This document shows, in pieces, positions 17,065 through 25,472 of a DNA stretch of 64,000 nt; position 1 is the first letter of the stretch, and every line of letters begins with the position of its first letter. The DNA is taken from contig NZ_CP141214.1 of NCBI RefSeq assembly GCF_035610345.1, positions 528,230-592,229 on the forward strand. The letters are read 5' to 3'. The stretch is from Sinorhizobium meliloti. GTDB lineage: Bacteria; Pseudomonadota; Alphaproteobacteria; Rhizobiales; Rhizobiaceae. A model generated the notes under the pieces. That model saw only the letters and a list, made by a program, of their open reading frames with translations, searched no databases and was not told the DNA's origin. The position numbers and the translations under genes were made by a program.

Positions 17065-17311
17065 AATAGTCCTCGCGCCGCATCAGCCCGGCGCGGTGGC
17101 CGAGAAACTTGGAAACGAAGATGAGCAGCACGCAGGAGCCGAAGCCGTACGCCGCCGACCAGCCCGGCAGGCGCTCCCACAGGTATTCGGCGTGGTCGCG
17201 GCGAACCAGGAAGTCGGCGACGACGATCAGGACGAGCACCAGATAGAACAGCCGCCGGCGCAGCCTCGCATATTGCGCGTCACCAAAGAAAACGACGACA
17301 GGCTTGATCAT
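17057..17311 (-). CDS. 84-residue membrane protein in the complex I operon
   Basis: A small protein beginning MIKPVVVFFGDAQ with two hydrophobic segments, at about residues 21-36 and 53-69, flanked by arginine clusters (RLRRR, RREDYYD), so probably two transmembrane helices. The ATG at 17311 overlaps the upstream antiporter-like stop as ATGA, and its 3' end overlaps the NuoL-like start by 8 bases, so it is firmly embedded in the operon. I do not recognise a family. It does not resemble NuoA, NuoJ or NuoK by motif. It may be an accessory or linker subunit between the extra antiporter subunit and the rest of the membrane arm; this is inference from position only. Confidence 0.8.
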   Translation of the reverse strand: MIKPVVVFFGDAQYARLRRRLFYLVLVLIVVADFLVRRDHAEYLWERLPGWSAAYGFGSCVLLIFVSKFLGHRAGLMRREDYYD

Positions 17312-18771
17312 CGGATCACTCCGTCCGCGAGGGTGAGAAAATAGTAGGGGAAGATGCCCATCAGCACAGAGAGGATCGCGGTCGCGACCAGCGGGATCGT
17401 GACAAGCGGGATTTCGCGGACCGGCGCCCGGCTCTCCTTGGTCTCCGACTCGAAAAAGGCGGTGTAGCTGACCGGCAGAAAATAGGCGGCGTTGAGGACC
17501 GAACTTGCGAGCAGCACGGCGAGGAACGCCATCTGCCCGGCCTCTACCGAGCCCTCCGCCAGATACCACTTGCTGACGAACCCTGCCGTCGGCGGGATCC
17601 CGATCATGCTCAGCGACGCGACGAAGAATGCCCCCATCGTCCAGGGAAGCCTGCGGCCGATGCCGGCCATGTCGCTGATATTGCGTTTTCCGGACGCACA
17701 ATAGATCGATCCCGCGCAGAAGAAGAGCGTGATCTTGGAGAATGCATGCGCCGCGATGTGGATGATGCCGCCGACCATCGCCAGCGGCGATAGCAGTACC
17801 GCGCCCAAGACGATGTAGGAGAGCTGGCTGACGGTCGAATAGGCGAGCCTCGCCTTCAGGTCGTCCCGCGTCAGCGCGTAGACCGACGCCATCAGGATGG
17901 TGAACGAGGCCAGATAGGCGGTGGCGATGCCGAGGCCCAGTTCCCCGACCATGCCGACACCAAAGACATGAAAGATCACCCGCAGCACGCAGAAGACGCC
18001 CATCTTGACGACCGCCACGGCATGCAGGAGCGCGCTGACCGGCGTCGGCGCCACCATCGCGGCGGGCAGCCAGGCATGCATCGGCATTACCGCCGCCTTG
18101 GCGAAGCCGAAAAGGTAGCAGAAATAGACGACCGCGAGCAGCGTCGCCGAGGCATTGGCGCCGGCCAGCAGCCCGCCCGCCACGAAGTCGAGCGACCCGG
18201 CGATGTGGTAGGTCAGCGCCAAGGCAGCGAGAAGCACGCTCTTCGAAGCGCCCATCAGATAGACAAGATACTTCCGGCTGCCCCGCCATCCGTCTTCGTC
18301 CTCGTGGTGGTAGACGAGCGGATAGGTGACGAGGCTCAGCACCTCGTAGAAGATAACCAACGTGAACAGATTTGCGGCGAAGGCGCCGCCCACCGCGGCC
18401 GCGAGGCTGGTGGCGAAGCATGCGAAAAAGCGGGTCTGCGCATGCTCGTGCAAGTGACGCATGTAGCCGATGGAATAGACCGCGGCCACGATCCACAGAA
18501 GCGACGAGACCGTGGCGAACACCATGCCGAGCGCATCGGCGCGGAACGCGAAGTCGATCCCCGGCAGGATCTCGAACAGGCGCAGTTCGACGGTGCCGCC
18601 GGCCAGCACTGTGGGCGCCATGGAGACGACGATCGCAAACATGGCGACCGCCGCGACCGGCGATACCGCGTCGCGGAGTTTCTCGCGCTTGTTGAGAAAG
18701 AGGATGGCGAGGGCCGCCAGTCCGGCGACGGCGACGGCGAGCAGCGGCCGGGTCGATATCACCGGGTCCAA
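17308..18771 (-). CDS. Extra antiporter-like complex I subunit (NuoN/MrpD-like)
   Basis: A 487-residue polytopic protein of the proton-conducting membrane transporter family. All four key charges are visible: E143 (FYEVLSL), K225 (FGFAKAAVMPMHAWLP), K256 (AVVKMGVF) and K346 (HAFSKITLF). It lacks a NuoL-type lateral helix after the last membrane segment. It starts with TTG at 18771, supported by AAGGA 7 bases upstream and a 4-base gap to the nuoK stop. Together with NuoL-like, NuoM and NuoN it makes four antiporter-like subunits in one operon, one more than canonical complex I. Confidence 0.88.
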   Translation of the reverse strand: MDPVISTRPLLAVAVAGLAALAILFLNKREKLRDAVSPVAAVAMFAIVVSMAPTVLAGGTVELRLFEILPGIDFAFRADALGMVFATVSSLLWIVAAVYSIGYMRHLHEHAQTRFFACFATSLAAAVGGAFAANLFTLVIFYEVLSLVTYPLVYHHEDEDGWRGSRKYLVYLMGASKSVLLAALALTYHIAGSLDFVAGGLLAGANASATLLAVVYFCYLFGFAKAAVMPMHAWLPAAMVAPTPVSALLHAVAVVKMGVFCVLRVIFHVFGVGMVGELGLGIATAYLASFTILMASVYALTRDDLKARLAYSTVSQLSYIVLGAVLLSPLAMVGGIIHIAAHAFSKITLFFCAGSIYCASGKRNISDMAGIGRRLPWTMGAFFVASLSMIGIPPTAGFVSKWYLAEGSVEAGQMAFLAVLLASSVLNAAYFLPVSYTAFFESETKESRAPVREIPLVTIPLVATAILSVLMGIFPYYFLTLADGVIR

Positions 18772-18775
18772 GCCG

Positions 18776-19078
18776 CTATCCTTTCATAATGGTGACGTCG
18801 TCTACCTTGAGGGTGGACTTGTTCCTCACCAGCGCGACCAATATACCGAGGGCCACGGCAACCTCCGCCGCGGTGATCGCGATGACAAAGATCGCGAAGA
18901 TCTGTCCGCGGAAGTCGTCGTAGTACTGGGCGAAGGCGATGAAATTGATGTTGACCGAATTGAGCAGGAGCTCCAGCGACATCAGCACGATCAGGATATT
19001 GCGCCTCAGCAGGACGCCCCCCGCCCCAATCACGAACAGGGCCACTCCGAGCAGGATCGACCACCAGAGCGGGACCAT
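18776..19078 (-). CDS. nuoK: NADH-quinone oxidoreductase subunit K
   Basis: A 100-residue subunit with three membrane helices. The two conserved glutamates are present in [14 protein letters not shown] (TM2, about residue 34) and [12 protein letters not shown] (TM3, about residue 70). The ATG at 19078 shares its A with the nuoJ stop (TGATG), so translation is coupled. The C-terminus is short and polar ([15 protein letters not shown]). Confidence 0.96.
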   Translation of the reverse strand: MVPLWWSILLGVALFVIGAGGVLLRRNILIVLMSLELLLNSVNINFIAFAQYYDDFRGQIFAIFVIAITAAEVAVALGILVALVRNKSTLKVDDVTIMKG

Positions 19079-19578
19079 CAGCCAGGTTCCTTCCGCGCCA
19101 GCACGATGGCGCCGACGAGGGCCGCGAGCAGGATGACCGAGGCGACTTCGAACGGCAGGAGATAGTCGGAGAAGAGCGTCTTGCTGAGATCCCTGATCGC
19201 ATCGCCGCCGCGCTCGGCAACGGGCGGCGTTGCGGTGAAGCGATCGCTCCAGAGCACCAGCACGACCATCTCGGCACCGAGCAGGACGAGCAGCGCGAGC
19301 GCCGGCAGGTTGCCGCCCGGCATGAAGCGCTGCAGCACCGCTTCGCGCACGTCGACCATCATGATCACGAACAGGAACAGGACCATGATCGCGCCGACAT
19401 AGACGAAGATCTGGATGACCGCGAGCAGCGGCGCACCGAGCATGACGAAGATTGCCGAAATCTGCAGGAAGCACGCCATCAGCGCCAATGCGCTGTGAAC
19501 CGGATTGCGCGCCAGAACCAGTGTCAGGGCTGTGACCACGGACACCGTAGCGAACAGAAGAAAGAACCCCTGATGCAT
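19078..19578 (-). CDS. nuoJ: NADH-quinone oxidoreductase subunit J
   Basis: A 166-residue membrane subunit with five hydrophobic segments. The [26 protein letters not shown] segment and the flexible TM3 region [26 protein letters not shown] match NuoJ. The start at 19578 (MHQGFFLLF) with AAAGG upstream is preferred over a longer basic extension to 19641. It is the first gene of the minus-strand complex I cluster and faces the divergent pcm promoter region. Confidence 0.95.
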   Translation of the reverse strand: MHQGFFLLFATVSVVTALTLVLARNPVHSALALMACFLQISAIFVMLGAPLLAVIQIFVYVGAIMVLFLFVIMMVDVREAVLQRFMPGGNLPALALLVLLGAEMVVLVLWSDRFTATPPVAERGGDAIRDLSKTLFSDYLLPFEVASVILLAALVGAIVLARKEPG

Positions 19579-19873
19579 CGACGCCGACCTTTCGCCACGA
19601 ACTCTCGGCGCAAGACGGCCGGAGTCGAGATAGCGCCGCACTCACAAATTGTGCCCTAGTATCGGGTCTTTCACAAGATTATTGTCGCTTTGACAAATCC
19701 CCGATGCTCTGTCCGCGCTTGCGCGACCGTCGGCTTACACCTTCTGAGATTGCCTACGACGCGCCGGATCGCTCAGCCCATTGTTGCCATTTGATCTTGC
19801 TATTGCATGTCGGTCACCCTTTAATGTCTAGAGGCCCATTTGCCGGCCGACTGGCTGAGGAGAGCCCGCCCTC
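19579..19873. promoter_or_regulatory. Divergent promoter region, nuoJ operon / pcm
   Basis: A 295-base gap between nuoJ (minus) and pcm (plus). The portion near nuoJ (19640-19710) is locally AT-rich. I looked for TTGAT-N4-ATCAA (FixK/FNR) and sigma-54 -24/-12 elements and found no acceptable match. It must contain the main promoter of the complex I cluster, but I cannot place it. Confidence 0.4.
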
Positions 19874-20545
19874 ATGAAGCCAATGAACGAAGAGCATCTC
19901 GCGGTTCTGCGCAGGCACATGGTCGAGGTTGTCGCAATCTATGCCGACCTTGCAAGCGAAGAACTCGGCAAGGCGGCGCTCGACGAACGGGTGATGGCAG
20001 CGATGCTGCGGGTGCCCCGGCATCTTTTCGTGCCGGTCCCGGCTGCGCCCTTTGCCTACCAGGACATGCCGCTTCCGATCGGCTTCGATAAGACCGTGTC
20101 GCAGCCCTTCATGGTCGCTCTCATGACCGATCTCCTTGCTCCCCAACCGCATGAGGCCGTGCTCGAGATCGGCACCGGCCTGGGCTACCAAACCGCAATC
20201 CTCGCGCAACTCGCCGGCCAAGTTTGGAGCGTCGAGATCATCGAGGAATTCGCAGGTCAGGCCGAAGCTCTCCTGCACGGCCTCGGCATGTCGAATGTCG
20301 GCATTCGTATCGGCGATGGTTCTCGCGGCTGGCCCGAGCACGCTCCGTTCGACAAGATCCTCGTTACGGCGGCGGCTGAGCAGCCGCCCCCGGCTTTGCT
20401 CGAGCAGCTCAAGCCAATGGGCCGCCTTGTTCTTCCTGTCGGCTCGGAAGAACAGGTGCTGACCGTCATCGACAAGGATTCCGCCGGGCAATTCGCGGCG
20501 CGGCAACTGATCCCGGTTCGGTTCAGCCGGCTCGAAGCGGCCTAA
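19874..20545 (+). CDS. pcm: Protein-L-isoaspartate O-methyltransferase
   Basis: A 223-residue SAM-dependent methyltransferase that starts repair of isoaspartyl residues in ageing proteins. The family motif VSQPFMVALMTDLL (residues 75-88) contains the active-site serine, followed by SAM motif I EIGTGLGYQ (98-106) and the post-I segment VWSVEIIEEFA. The length agrees with bacterial Pcm. The ATG at 19874 follows GAGGAG; a second in-frame ATG lies at 19883. A monocistronic gene is likely because the next gene starts after a 145-base gap. Confidence 0.93.
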   Translation: MKPMNEEHLAVLRRHMVEVVAIYADLASEELGKAALDERVMAAMLRVPRHLFVPVPAAPFAYQDMPLPIGFDKTVSQPFMVALMTDLLAPQPHEAVLEIGTGLGYQTAILAQLAGQVWSVEIIEEFAGQAEALLHGLGMSNVGIRIGDGSRGWPEHAPFDKILVTAAAEQPPPALLEQLKPMGRLVLPVGSEEQVLTVIDKDSAGQFAARQLIPVRFSRLEAA

Positions 20546-20690
20546 GCGCGCGCCTATTCTTGAAGCACAAGGGGCTCGTGTCTTTCTCCGGGAACAATTT
20601 ACGGTCGCGAGCAGTTGACCCAGGTTGCACAACCTAGCGGGGGCTTTCTTCCAATGCGATACAGCGCCTCACCAATCTGAGTGTCGTGTC

Positions 20691-23600
20691 ATGAACGCAC
20701 CGACGCCCGAACCGCCCTCCCATAGGCCCCATGATCTCTTTCACCGGCTTATGGATGGCATTGCCGAAGCGGTAATCGTCAAGGACGATGCGTCACGGTT
20801 CGTCTTCATCAACGACGCGGCTTGCGAGCTTCTGGGCAAGGACCGGAACCAGCTCATCGGACGGACCGACCACGACATATTACTGCGGGAGCAGGCAGAC
20901 AGGATCGTCTCGCTTGACAGGGTCGTGCTTTTGACGGGTGAAGGCCACGAGCTCGAAGAGCAAATCACGACGCCAGATGGGACACAGCGCACGCTCCTGA
21001 CGAAAAAGCGGTGCGTGAGCATTCCCGCCGGTCCGACCGAGGAGAGGTTCGTGGTCGTGACGATCGTAGATATCACCGACCTGCGTAGGATCGAAGAGAC
21101 TCTCCGAGCAAGCGAGGAGCACTATCGCTCTCTGGTTGACCTTCATCCGCAAGTTCCCTGGACCGCAAACACGGCGGGAGAGGTCCTGGAGGTTGGCCCG
21201 CGATGGAGCGAACTGACTGGCCTGGGCGAAAGAGAAACGCTCGGCAGTGGATGGGCCAAAGCTGTTCATCCGCAGGACGCGCACTCTTTGGAAGAGAAAT
21301 GGCACCGCTCCCTGGCAAGCGGCGCACCATTCGACTGCGAATACAGGCTTTTGACCAGGACCGGCCACTATCGCTGGTTCCGCGCTCGCGCAGCTGCAAA
21401 GCGAGACGCGGCTGGAAAAATCGTGCGCTGGTACGGCCTCCTGGAAGATATCGACGAAAGGCGACGCGCCGCCGACGCCTTGCGCGAAAGCGAGGCCCGC
21501 TTTCGCGCAATCGCTGACAACGCGCCCGTGATGATCTGGGTTGCCGACCCCACAGGCGACACGAGCTTCTTCAATCGCTTGTGGTTGGAAACGACGGGGC
21601 AAACAGAGGCCGAGGCGCTCGGTTTCGGTTGGGTCGACGTCATCCATCCCGATGATCGGCAGGCAGTCCAGGAAATATTCTTCAGGGCGACTGCGGGCAA
21701 GGAACCGGTGCACAGCGAGTACCGGTTGCGACGGGCCGATGGAAGCTGGGCATGGGTCATCGACGTCGGGCAACCGCGCTTCTCCGCCGACGGAACGTTC
21801 CTCGGATATGTCGGGTCCGTTCTCGACATCACCGAACGGCGAGCCGCGGAGGTAGCTCAGCAGGAAGCTCAGGCGTTTATCAGAAGCATTTTTGACAGCA
21901 GTCCCGACTGTGTGCGCGTGCTCGACATGGAGGGACGGCCGCTGCTCATGAACGAGGCCGGGCGGCGTATCTTCGGACTGGATGAGGGTGCTCCGGTGAC
22001 GGGGCAGACATGGGACTCCATTGGGCGAGCTTCCGACGCCGACAAGGTCGAGGCCGCCTGGGAAAGCGTCAGACACGGGGAGACAGCGCGTTTCGAGATT
22101 TCCGTTCTGGATGCCGGCGGTGAAGAAAGATGCATGGACGTGATTTCGGCCCCGATCACGGACCATCGAGGAAAACCGTTCAGAATCCTGTCGATCTGGC
22201 GCGACATTACCGATGCGAAGCGAGCAAGCGACGAAATCAGTCGTGCGCAAAGGCACGCCGAAGCCGCTGCCGACCAACTTTCTTCGGTTCTCGAGAGCAC
22301 CATGGACAGCGTCATGCTGCTCGACGCCGACTGGCGCGTGCGCTATCTCAACGAGAACGCCCGCAAGCTCCTGCAGGTCGGAGACGAGGCGCTGGGAAGA
22401 GTGTTCTGGAAGCTTTTCCCCGAAGAGGAAAAGGGGAGCTTCGCCAAGCATTGCCGCGAAGTGATGGACCGCCGGGTCCGCTCCTTTTTCGAGGACCATT
22501 TGTCGTCGCTCGGCCGGTGGGTCGAAGCGAATGCCTCCCCGACGCAAGACGGCATTTCCATTTTCTGCCGAGACATAACCGAGCGGCGTCGCGCAGAAGA
22601 GGACACGCTGCTGGCCCAAAAGCAGATCGCGCATATGGCCAGGCACGACATGCTTACGGGCCTCGCGAACCGGATGTTTTTCCGCGAATGCTTCGAGCAG
22701 GCGCTGAACGAGAGCAGCCATGCCCGTATGGCAGTGCTGTGCCTGGACCTTGACGGCTTCAAAGCCGTCAACGACACGCTCGGCCATCCCGCCGGCGACG
22801 CTTTACTGCGTCAGGTCTCTCAAAGGCTGATCCAATCCGTCAGAACCACGGAGACTGTCGCGCGCCTTGGGGGCGACGAATTCGCCATAATACAACCTTT
22901 GACGAAGTCACGTGACGAAGCGTTCCGCCTCGCACAGCGGATGATCGATACCCTTTCCGAACCCTTCAGCATCGAGGGCGTCGCCGCAACTGTGGGGACG
23001 AGCATCGGGATTGCCTTTGCGCCGGAAGACGGAACCTCTGCAGATGAGCTGATCAAGGCGGCCGACATCGCGCTCTACAGTGCGAAATCCAGCGGCCGCG
23101 GCACCTACAAGCTCTTCGACGTGGCGATGCATGCGCAGCTGCAAGCACACCAGCAGATGAAGATCGCAATGCGGGATGCGCTGGCGAGGGGAGAGTTCGA
23201 GCTGCATTATCAGCCCCTGGTGAGCCTGGAGTCGCGCTGCGTGAGCTGCTGCGAGGCGTTGCTGCGGTGGCGACACCCTCAACGGGGAATGATCGCGCCG
23301 GCCGAATTCATTCCGATTGCCGAAGAGACCGGCTTGATCGTTCCGATCGGCGAATGGATTTTGAGTGAGGCATGTGGACAAGCCGCGCGCTGGCCGGAAC
23401 ATGTGAGCGTCGCCGTAAACCTCTCCCCTGTCCAGTTCAAGCATCGCAACCTGGTGCGGGCCGTCGCCAACGCCCTTTCCGCCACCAGCCTTGATCCCGC
23501 TCGTCTGCAATTGGAGATCACCGAGACGGTTCTGCTCGATGAGAGCGAGCATAATCTCGAGTTGCTACAGGACCTGCGAAGGCTCGGCGTCAAGATCGCG

Positions 23601-23906
23601 ATGGACGATTTCGGAACGGGCTATTCGTCGCTCGGCTACCTGCGCAGCTTTCCCTTCGACAAAATCAAGGTCGATCAAGCCTTCGTCCGGGACCTGCCGC
23701 ACGGCAAGGAGTCGCTCGCGATCGTCAAGGCGGTCGCCGGCCTTGGGCAGAGCCTTGGCATGACGACAACGGTCGAGGGCGTCGAAACGGAGGATCAGCT
23801 GGCGGTGGTGAATTCGGAAGGTTTCAATGAGGTGCAGGGTTACCTCTTTTCGCGCCCCCTGCCCGCCGCGGAAATCTCCAAGCTGATCGCAGCCGGTTCC
23901 CTCTAA
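20691..23906 (+). CDS. Multi-PAS GGDEF-EAL cyclic-di-GMP protein
   Basis: A 1071-residue soluble signalling protein. Roughly five PAS domains run from about residue 15 to 640 (recurrent DITERR/DIDERR linkers mark their ends). A diguanylate cyclase domain with intact GGDEF at 727-731 and a phosphodiesterase domain with intact EALLRW at 855-860 follow. The DDFGTGYSSL and KVDQAFV motifs of active EAL enzymes are also present. Both catalytic sites look competent, so it may make and degrade c-di-GMP. ATG 20691 is chosen; a TTG at 20625 would extend it. No transmembrane segment is evident. I recall a similar gene beside pcm on S. meliloti pSymA. Confidence 0.93.
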   Translation: MNAPTPEPPSHRPHDLFHRLMDGIAEAVIVKDDASRFVFINDAACELLGKDRNQLIGRTDHDILLREQADRIVSLDRVVLLTGEGHELEEQITTPDGTQRTLLTKKRCVSIPAGPTEERFVVVTIVDITDLRRIEETLRASEEHYRSLVDLHPQVPWTANTAGEVLEVGPRWSELTGLGERETLGSGWAKAVHPQDAHSLEEKWHRSLASGAPFDCEYRLLTRTGHYRWFRARAAAKRDAAGKIVRWYGLLEDIDERRRAADALRESEARFRAIADNAPVMIWVADPTGDTSFFNRLWLETTGQTEAEALGFGWVDVIHPDDRQAVQEIFFRATAGKEPVHSEYRLRRADGSWAWVIDVGQPRFSADGTFLGYVGSVLDITERRAAEVAQQEAQAFIRSIFDSSPDCVRVLDMEGRPLLMNEAGRRIFGLDEGAPVTGQTWDSIGRASDADKVEAAWESVRHGETARFEISVLDAGGEERCMDVISAPITDHRGKPFRILSIWRDITDAKRASDEISRAQRHAEAAADQLSSVLESTMDSVMLLDADWRVRYLNENARKLLQVGDEALGRVFWKLFPEEEKGSFAKHCREVMDRRVRSFFEDHLSSLGRWVEANASPTQDGISIFCRDITERRRAEEDTLLAQKQIAHMARHDMLTGLANRMFFRECFEQALNESSHARMAVLCLDLDGFKAVNDTLGHPAGDALLRQVSQRLIQSVRTTETVARLGGDEFAIIQPLTKSRDEAFRLAQRMIDTLSEPFSIEGVAATVGTSIGIAFAPEDGTSADELIKAADIALYSAKSSGRGTYKLFDVAMHAQLQAHQQMKIAMRDALARGEFELHYQPLVSLESRCVSCCEALLRWRHPQRGMIAPAEFIPIAEETGLIVPIGEWILSEACGQAARWPEHVSVAVNLSPVQFKHRNLVRAVANALSATSLDPARLQLEITETVLLDESEHNLELLQDLRRLGVKIAMDDFGTGYSSLGYLRSFPFDKIKVDQAFVRDLPHGKESLAIVKAVAGLGQSLGMTTTVEGVETEDQLAVVNSEGFNEVQGYLFSRPLPAAEISKLIAAGSL

Positions 23907-24002
23907 CCCCTTCAGTCCAAGGGACGCCGCCGCTGTTAACCCGAATGGCCACGTCGGCCGGCACAGCAGAAATCATTTCCGCCGCCCTGACGCCAAAGCA
24001 TT

Positions 24003-24027
24003 TTCACTGTTTCATTGAAACAGTGAA
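24003..24027. repeat. Perfect 11-bp inverted repeat, 3-base loop
   Basis: TTCACTGTTTC and GAAACAGTGAA are separated by ATT. The repeat lies about 100 bases after the GGDEF-EAL stop and 62 bases before the end of the convergent mscS gene. It could act as a bidirectional stem-loop, although no T-run follows. It resembles dispersed intergenic repeats I remember from Rhizobiaceae, which I cannot confirm here. Confidence 0.7.
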
Positions 24028-24088
24028 CCGCTCTAACAACTTGACGCTACGTACTCCCACGGAAACCGGAGCCGATCAGACTGTAGAT

Positions 24089-25387
24089 CTATCCTCGCGG
24101 TGGCCGTTGAATCTCCACCGGCGTCTTCATGATGATTTCCCGATGTGGAAAGGGGATGGATATCCCCGCCTCTTTGAAGGCATCCCATAGTGCCATCAGA
24201 ACTTGGCCCCGCACATTCGTCAGGCCGTTGGCCGGATCCGAGATCCAGAAGCGGAGGCGGAAATCCAGCGAGGAGGCACCAAAGGCGGTCATCCAGCAGA
24301 CCGGCGCCTTGTAGGCATTGACAACGCGGGGAACGCTCGATGCCGTGCCGATGGCGATCCGTACCACCTCATGGGGATCGCTGTCGTAGGACGTGCCGAA
24401 ATCGACATCGATCCGTACGTAGTCGCTGGAAAACGACCAGTTCACCACCTGCTGCGAGATGAAGTCCTCATTGGGGATGAGGTATTCCTTCCCGTCGCGG
24501 GTAATGACCGACACGAAACGCGCACGGAGGTCGCGGATGGACCCGAACGTGTCTCCAAGCGTGATGGTGTCGCCGGGCTTGATCGACTTGTCGAGCAGGA
24601 TGATGATTCCGGAAATGAAATTGGACACGACCTTCTGCAGTCCGAAGCCGACGCCGACACCGACAGCACCCGAAAACACCGTCAACGCCGTGAGATCGAT
24701 ACCCGTCGCGGACAAGGCGACTGCACCGGCGATCATGATCAGAACGATCTTGATGACCTTGCTGATCAGCACTTTGAACGATGGCGAAAGGTCGCCGGAA
24801 CGCTGAACCCAATGGGCAAGCACATTGCCGACGAGCACTGCGACCCAGATAAGGGCGACTGTCAGAACGACCGCCTTCAGAACGATCAGCAGTGAAAGAC
24901 GCATCACGCCCAGATTGACGGCGGCAGCATCGAGCGCCGCCAGGACGGGGCCATCAAGGCCGGTGGCATATACGGCGAGGTATCCCCAGCTTACGATCGC
25001 CACCAGGCGCGACAAGGTCGGGTTGCGGATGATCTTGGTCAGGACGGAAATTATGAACCAGGCGGCCGCAAGGGATAGCGCCGTAGAGACCAGCCATCGC
25101 TGCGACGGCCAGGTACCCTGTTTGAGAATGACGTTCGCAAGCCACAGCCACAGGGTCAGAAAAAGCCATTTCAGGCGGCGCATGAAGGCGATGATAACGC
25201 GCAGCAGGTCCGGATTGCCCTTGATGCGCCGAGCCCTGGTTTCCATCGCCGGCTCGGATCTGGATGCGACGAAGGAGGCGAAAACGTAACCGGCGGCGAT
25301 AATCCCAAGCTGGTAGAATGTCCATTCGCTGAGGACGAATGTCCTGAACCAGATTTCAAGCGGTCGAACCATCAGCATGAAATCCAC
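24089..25387 (-). CDS. Mechanosensitive ion channel, MscS family
   Basis: A 432-residue inner-membrane protein with several N-terminal hydrophobic helices (about residues 20-215) before the MscS core. The pore helix and following beta domain are clear: GVGFGLQKVVSNFISGIIILLDKSI and VGDTITLGDTFG-like sequence near residues 235-275, then IPNEDFISQQVVNWS. Such channels open under hypo-osmotic stress. The GTG at 25387 is the furthest start; an in-frame ATG lies at 25378. No good ribosome binding site was seen for either. Confidence 0.9.
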   Translation of the reverse strand: MDFMLMVRPLEIWFRTFVLSEWTFYQLGIIAAGYVFASFVASRSEPAMETRARRIKGNPDLLRVIIAFMRRLKWLFLTLWLWLANVILKQGTWPSQRWLVSTALSLAAAWFIISVLTKIIRNPTLSRLVAIVSWGYLAVYATGLDGPVLAALDAAAVNLGVMRLSLLIVLKAVVLTVALIWVAVLVGNVLAHWVQRSGDLSPSFKVLISKVIKIVLIMIAGAVALSATGIDLTALTVFSGAVGVGVGFGLQKVVSNFISGIIILLDKSIKPGDTITLGDTFGSIRDLRARFVSVITRDGKEYLIPNEDFISQQVVNWSFSSDYVRIDVDFGTSYDSDPHEVVRIAIGTASSVPRVVNAYKAPVCWMTAFGASSLDFRLRFWISDPANGLTNVRGQVLMALWDAFKEAGISIPFPHREIIMKTPVEIQRPPRG

Positions 25388-25472
25388 GGCGGCGCCCTTT
25401 GAACTAGATCTGCAAACCCCCTGTTCCCAAAATGTTAGCAGGAAAACCGTTACACACTTTCCCGGAAATGCT

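Noticed and set aside
14243..17124. Long plus-strand open frames opposite nuoM and the NuoL-like gene
   Set aside because: Low-complexity His/Arg/Glu composition typical of antisense frames in GC-rich DNA; the minus strand holds conserved complex I subunits.
19640..19860. FixK/FNR box upstream of the nuo cluster
   Set aside because: TTGATCTTGCTATTG and TTGACAAATCC are only half sites; no TTGAT-N4-ATCAA palindrome was found.
20880..22787. 635-residue minus-strand frame opposite the PAS-GGDEF-EAL gene
   Set aside because: No recognisable domain, and the plus frame has intact PAS, GGDEF and EAL motifs.
24003..24027. Possible CRISPR repeat
   Set aside because: Single copy, no spacers or further repeats nearby.
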